DNA from: Mesorhizobium sp. Root102
GTDB lineage: Bacteria > Pseudomonadota > Alphaproteobacteria > Rhizobiales > Rhizobiaceae
Length of the DNA stretch: 64,000 nucleotides
Direction: 5' to 3'
Assembly: GCF_001425625.1 (NCBI RefSeq)
Contig: NZ_LMCP01000044.1
Location: 62,001 to 126,000, forward strand
Shown here one piece after another: positions 60,614 through 64,000 of the stretch. Position 1 is the first letter of the stretch; every line of letters starts with the position of its first letter. A program made the position numbers and the translations under genes. The notes under the pieces are model-generated. The model was not told the DNA's origin. It saw only the letters and a list, made by a program, of their open reading frames with translations, and did not search any database.

Positions 60614-61137
60614 TCTCTGAGTTTCAACAGGCTGCGGCGCAGCCAGGTACGCATCGTGTTCAACGGCACGCCGTGGCGCTCCGCCAGTTCGGCATAGCTT
60701 TCACCCTTGAGATAGGCGCCCCGAACGGCCGCCGCCCGGTCCTTTTCCAACTCATCGAGACAATGATGGATGCGTTCGGACTCGTCGCCCGCCACCACCA
60801 TCGCTTCAGGTCCCGGCGCTGGATCGGCCACGTCGAGCGCGGCATCGATATCGGCGGCAGGCTTGCGTCGCGCTCGTATGCGATCGATCGCATGATTGCG
60901 CGCTATCGCCACCAGCCAGGAGATCGGGCTCAGATCGGAGACGGCAAAACGATCCGCCTTCATCCATATCTTGACGAAGACTTCCTGTAGCGCTTCTTCA
61001 GCATCTCCCCGGTCGTTCAATACACGAAGACAGACGCCAAAAAGTTTCGCGCTGGTCTGCCGGTAGAGCAGATCGAACGCAGCCCGATCCTTCATCGAAG
61101 TCCGGACGATCAGCTTGGTGATGTCCTGCGGCGTCAT
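60598..61137 (-). CDS. ECF RNA polymerase sigma factor (SigK-like context)
   Basis: The 179-residue protein has sigma region 2 (AAFDLLYRQTSAKLFGVCLRVLNDRGDAEEALQEVFVKIWMKADRF, then PISWLVAIARNHAIDRIRAR) and region 4 (AYLKGESYAELAERHGVPLNTMRTWLRRSLLKLRECLE). It lacks regions 1 and 3, as in the ECF class. The start is the ATG at 61137, consistent with the usual N-terminus; ribosome-site strength is modest. It pairs with the overlapping RskA-type gene. The fasciclin gene downstream is the obvious candidate target. Confidence 0.93.
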   Translation of the reverse strand: MTPQDITKLIVRTSMKDRAAFDLLYRQTSAKLFGVCLRVLNDRGDAEEALQEVFVKIWMKADRFAVSDLSPISWLVAIARNHAIDRIRARRKPAADIDAALDVADPAPGPEAMVVAGDESERIHHCLDELEKDRAAAVRGAYLKGESYAELAERHGVPLNTMRTWLRRSLLKLRECLER

Positions 61138-61291
61138 CTCAGGCAAATTAGGCGATTGCAATGTATTTGCAACGACGGAAATAGTCTTGTGCACGCCCAG
61201 GTTTTGCGTGCCGCCAGCCCCGGATCGGTCCGTCGATTGCCAATGAAATCGCCACTGGCTAGCTTGCTTACCTACAGTGACGGGGGAACGC

Positions 61292-62788
61292 ATGTCGGTT
61301 GAACGGATCCTTTGGGAAGAAGACGCAACCGGCCTCGCCGACCTGCTCCGCAAGGGCGACATTTCAGCCGTCGAACTGACCGAAGCCGCGATCGCGCGTG
61401 CCGATGCCACCCGTCCCGACATCAACGCCACGGCCGAGCCGCTCTATGATGCCGCCCGAGCTCGGGCGAAGACCGTCGACCGCTCGCTGCCGCTGGCCGG
61501 CGTTCCCTTCGCCATCAAGGATCTCGGCATCGCCATCAAGGGCGTGCCGACGCATGGCGGCAGCCGCATTCCGGCATGGCTGGCCGATGTCAATTCTGTA
61601 CTCACCGACCGCTTTCTCACCGCCGGGCTCATTCCGATCGTCACCTCGACGTCGCCGGAACACGGGCTGCGGCTGATGACCGAATCCAGGGCCTTCGGCA
61701 TCACCCGCAATCCCTGGAACACCGGCCACACCAGCGGCGGCTCGTCGGGTGGTGCGGCGGCACTGGTCGCCGCCGGCGTCGTGCCGGTGGCGCATGCCTC
61801 GGATGGCGGCGGCTCGATCCGCGTGCCCGCCGCCTGCACAGGCCTTGTCGGCCTGAAGACGTCGCGCGGCCGCACACCGCTGACGCCCCTGGTGAGCGAA
61901 AGCTGGTACGGCATGGTGGTCGACCATGCGCTCACCCGTTCGGTGCGCGATTGTGCGCTGCTGCTCGACCTCACCCACGGTCCCGACCTTTTGTCGCCCT
62001 ATGGCGCGCCACCGCCGAAAGGCACGTTCGCGGCTGCCGCCGCGCGTGATCCCGGCAAGCTCAGGCTGGCCGTGTATCACAAATCGCCGCTCGGCCTGCC
62101 GATCTCGGATGAGACGCTCAAAGCGCTCGACACGGCGGTGGCGCTTGCCCGCGAAGGCGGTCATACCGTCGAGGAGATCGATCTGCCCTTTATCGGGCGC
62201 GATTTCTTCGCCGACTTCTGCAGGACGGTCGCCTCTGCCGTCGCCGGCACGATGCGTGCGGAAGCGCTGCGTGTCGGCCGTTCCGTTACGGGCGACATCG
62301 AGCGGGCGACGCGCGTGCTCGCCCGCTTCGGCGAAATTGTGTCGGCCGGCGAGACCTATGCCGACCTGCAGCGGCTGCATGCCGCCTCGCGGCAGCTGAT
62401 CGCGGAGACCGCGCAGTATGACGCCGTGCTGATGCCAATCATTGCCCACCCGCCGCTCGCCTGCGGCGGCATGGATCCGAAAGGCGCCGACGAGCTCATC
62501 GAGAACCTGCTCGACAAGCTTCATCTGACGCCCTTGCTGAAGCTGAAGCCATTCTTCGGCCAGTTGATGGACAAGAGCCTCTGGTTTACCCATTGGCCGG
62601 CGATCCAGAATGTCAGCGGCCAGCCGTCGATCGCGCTGCCGGTTCATGTCACCGACGCCGGCCTGCCGATCGGCATCCAGGCAGCGGGCCGTCCGGGCGA
62701 CGAGGAGACGCTGCTGTCGCTTGCCGCGCAGTTGGAGAAGATCTCGGGTTGGCTGGTCCGCAGGGCGCCACTGATGGTGCCGTCATGA
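61292..62788 (+). CDS. Amidase-signature family amidase
   Basis: The 498-residue protein has the Ser-cisSer-Lys triad: Lys in VPFAIKDLGIAIKGVPTHGG, cis-Ser and the Ser nucleophile in the GHTSGGSSGGAAALVAAGVVPVAHASDGGGSIRVPAACTGLVGLK stretch. The C-terminus TLLSLAAQLE is typical. It hydrolyses linear amides; resemblance to 6-aminohexanoate-cyclic-dimer-hydrolase-like amidases is possible but the substrate is unknown. The ATG at 61292 follows GGGGGA; a GTG five codons earlier is in frame. It is divergent from the sigma factor gene. Confidence 0.92.
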   Translation: MSVERILWEEDATGLADLLRKGDISAVELTEAAIARADATRPDINATAEPLYDAARARAKTVDRSLPLAGVPFAIKDLGIAIKGVPTHGGSRIPAWLADVNSVLTDRFLTAGLIPIVTSTSPEHGLRLMTESRAFGITRNPWNTGHTSGGSSGGAAALVAAGVVPVAHASDGGGSIRVPAACTGLVGLKTSRGRTPLTPLVSESWYGMVVDHALTRSVRDCALLLDLTHGPDLLSPYGAPPPKGTFAAAAARDPGKLRLAVYHKSPLGLPISDETLKALDTAVALAREGGHTVEEIDLPFIGRDFFADFCRTVASAVAGTMRAEALRVGRSVTGDIERATRVLARFGEIVSAGETYADLQRLHAASRQLIAETAQYDAVLMPIIAHPPLACGGMDPKGADELIENLLDKLHLTPLLKLKPFFGQLMDKSLWFTHWPAIQNVSGQPSIALPVHVTDAGLPIGIQAAGRPGDEETLLSLAAQLEKISGWLVRRAPLMVPS

Positions 62789-62894
62789 TGACGAGGTCGT
62801 GTGGCGCTCGAATATGACAGCAAAGCCATTTGCGGGCGGCGCCAATTCCCGCTAAGACGCCGCCGTCCTTACCGATCTTCAGGGAAACAAGCCG

Positions 62895-63788
62895 ATGACG
62901 GAAATAACCGCCACCGCCGAAATGCAGGCCGCCCTGCTGTCGCGGGCGCTGCCCTACATGCAGCGCTACGAACACAAGACGGTCGTGGTGAAATATGGCG
63001 GCCACGCCATGGGCGATATCGAGCTCGGCAAGGCGTTCGCGCGCGATATCGCGCTCCTGAAGCAATCCGGCGTCAACCCGATCGTCGTCCATGGCGGCGG
63101 TCCGCAGATCGGCGCCATGCTGGCCAAGATGGGCATCGAATCCAAGTTCGAGGGCGGCCTGCGCGTCACCGACCAGAAAACGGTCGAGATCGTCGAAATG
63201 GTGCTGGCCGGTTCGATCAACAAGGAGATCGTGGCGCTGATCAACGCCGAGGGCGAATGGGCGATCGGCCTGTGCGGCAAGGACGGCAACATGGTGTTCG
63301 CCGAAAAGGCCCGCAAGACCATGATCGATCCGGACTCCAACATCGAACGCGTGCTCGATCTCGGCTTCGTCGGCGAGCCGGTCGAGGTCGACCGCACCTT
63401 GCTCGACCTTCTGGCACGCTCCGAAATGATCCCGGTGCTGGCGCCGGTGGCGCCCGGCCGCGACGGCCACACCTACAACATCAACGCCGACACCTTCGCC
63501 GGCGCCATTGCCGGCGCTTGCCAGGCGACACGCCTGCTGTTCCTCACCGATGTGCCGGGCGTCCTTGACAAGAACAAGAAGCTGATCGACGAACTGACGG
63601 TGGCCGAGGCCAAGGCGCTGATCAAGGACGGGACAGTCTCGGGCGGCATGATCCCCAAGGTCGAGACCTGCATCGAAGCGATCGAGCGCGGCGTCGAAGG
63701 CGTCGTCATCCTCAACGGCAAGACGCCGCATGCGGTGCTGCTGGAACTGTTCACCGAACACGGCGCCGGCACGCTGATCGTGCCCTGA
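62895..63788 (+). CDS. argB: Acetylglutamate kinase
   Basis: The 297-residue amino-acid kinase phosphorylates N-acetyl-L-glutamate in arginine synthesis. Motifs: VVVKYGGHAMGD with the phosphate-binding Lys, VVHGGGPQIGAMLAKMGI, GLCGKDGNMVFAEKA, INADTFAGAIAGACQATRLLFLTDVPGVL and GGMIPKVETCIEAIERGVEGVVIL. The N-terminal helix of about 25 residues suggests the arginine-inhibited hexameric type. A small GC hairpin (GGCGGCG 62835-62841 with CGCCGCC 62858-62864) lies in its leader. Confidence 0.97.
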   Translation: MTEITATAEMQAALLSRALPYMQRYEHKTVVVKYGGHAMGDIELGKAFARDIALLKQSGVNPIVVHGGGPQIGAMLAKMGIESKFEGGLRVTDQKTVEIVEMVLAGSINKEIVALINAEGEWAIGLCGKDGNMVFAEKARKTMIDPDSNIERVLDLGFVGEPVEVDRTLLDLLARSEMIPVLAPVAPGRDGHTYNINADTFAGAIAGACQATRLLFLTDVPGVLDKNKKLIDELTVAEAKALIKDGTVSGGMIPKVETCIEAIERGVEGVVILNGKTPHAVLLELFTEHGAGTLIVP

Positions 63789-63796
63789 GCGGCTTG

Positions 63797-64000
63797 TCAG
63801 CCGGCTAACTTTTTCGCTCCGGGATCTGCAGGATTGCCGATGGTGGGGATGGCCGGCTTTCTGGCCGGGCGTGAAACCGTCATCGATTCCTCCTCGGCGT
63901 CCTGCGGCGTCCCCCAGAATTCGGCAAGCGTCGGGCCGTCTTTCACCCTGATGTCGCGGGCCAGAAATCCCCATACCTCGCGGAACCAGACGCGGCGGCC
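63797..64000 (-). CDS. C-terminal part of an unidentified protein
   Basis: A 67-codon open frame enters from the right edge and stops at 63797. It reads RRVWFREVWGFLARDIRVKDGPTLAEFWGTPQDAEEESMTVS and continues as a Lys/Pro/Ala-rich tail. The sequence is protein-like and the frame is intact to the window edge, so it is probably the end of a real gene converging with argB. I do not recognise the family. Confidence 0.55.
   Translation of the reverse strand, partial: GRRVWFREVWGFLARDIRVKDGPTLAEFWGTPQDAEEESMTVSRPARKPAIPTIGNPADPGAKKLAG

Noticed and set aside
1..64000. CRISPR arrays, prophage, insertion sequences
   Set aside because: No regularly spaced repeats, transposase, integrase or phage structural genes were seen.

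Overview
The window looks like chromosome of a Mesorhizobium-type member of the Hyphomicrobiales (Rhizobiales, Alphaproteobacteria). Reasons: uniformly GC-rich sequence, very many ABC uptake systems and GntR/MarR/TetR regulators, the rpmH-rnpA-yidC core with engB and argB further along, and short palindromic intergenic repeats that I associate with rhizobial genomes. The assignment is inferred from protein content; no species marker such as 16S rRNA is present.

Layout. 1-6.1 kb (minus strand): end of an FAH-family hydrolase plus an SDR (probably L-fucose-type 2-keto-3-deoxy acid oxidation), a two-domain ALDH16-type aldehyde dehydrogenase downstream of deoC (deoxyribose-phosphate breakdown to acetaldehyde and its oxidation), and ferredoxin-NADP reductase. 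6.3-10.5 kb: hyuA-hyuB hydantoinase/oxoprolinase subunits and a small Cys-rich protein. 10.5-13.9 kb: a broken amino-acid binding-protein gene ending in a palindromic repeat, then the methionine importer metNIQ. 14.3-22.9 kb: an HpaR-like MarR gene and a tightly overlapping operon that encodes an AmiC-like amide sensor, an AmiR-like ANTAR antiterminator, an oligopeptide/amide-type ABC importer and a formamidase/acetamidase, preceded by a leader that can form alternative hairpins. 22.9-28.7 kb: an atypical LuxR-type regulator and a complete branched-chain-type ABC importer.

28.8-41.2 kb: a lipoprotein aminopeptidase-like protein, a methyltransferase, VOC and PanE-like proteins, an acyl/oxalyl-CoA ligase-like enzyme, gamma-glutamyltransferase next to a polar amino-acid ABC importer that lacks its ATPase, two GntR regulators and an SDR. 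41.2-43.9 kb: an adenylate cyclase gene in a sparse region ending at a tRNA-Arg gene; a 12-base copy of the tRNA 3' end lies at the other edge, so this may be a small island.

44.2-64 kb: a histidine kinase, then rpmH, rnpA and yidC, with engB and argB of the same conserved neighbourhood separated from them by two accessory blocks. These blocks look roughly mirror-symmetric: each has an EmrAB-type multidrug efflux pair with its own regulator (MarR or TetR) and a secreted fasciclin-domain protein. The second fasciclin gene lies beside an ECF sigma factor / RskA-type anti-sigma pair and a Tat-exported methionine sulfoxide reductase B, an arrangement reminiscent of the mycobacterial SigK-RskA-MPT70/83 regulon.

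I see no CRISPR array, rRNA, transposase, integrase or phage genes. The most interesting leads are the amide-responsive operon with its leader, the ECF/anti-sigma/fasciclin module, the paired TetR operators, and the possible tRNA-bounded island.
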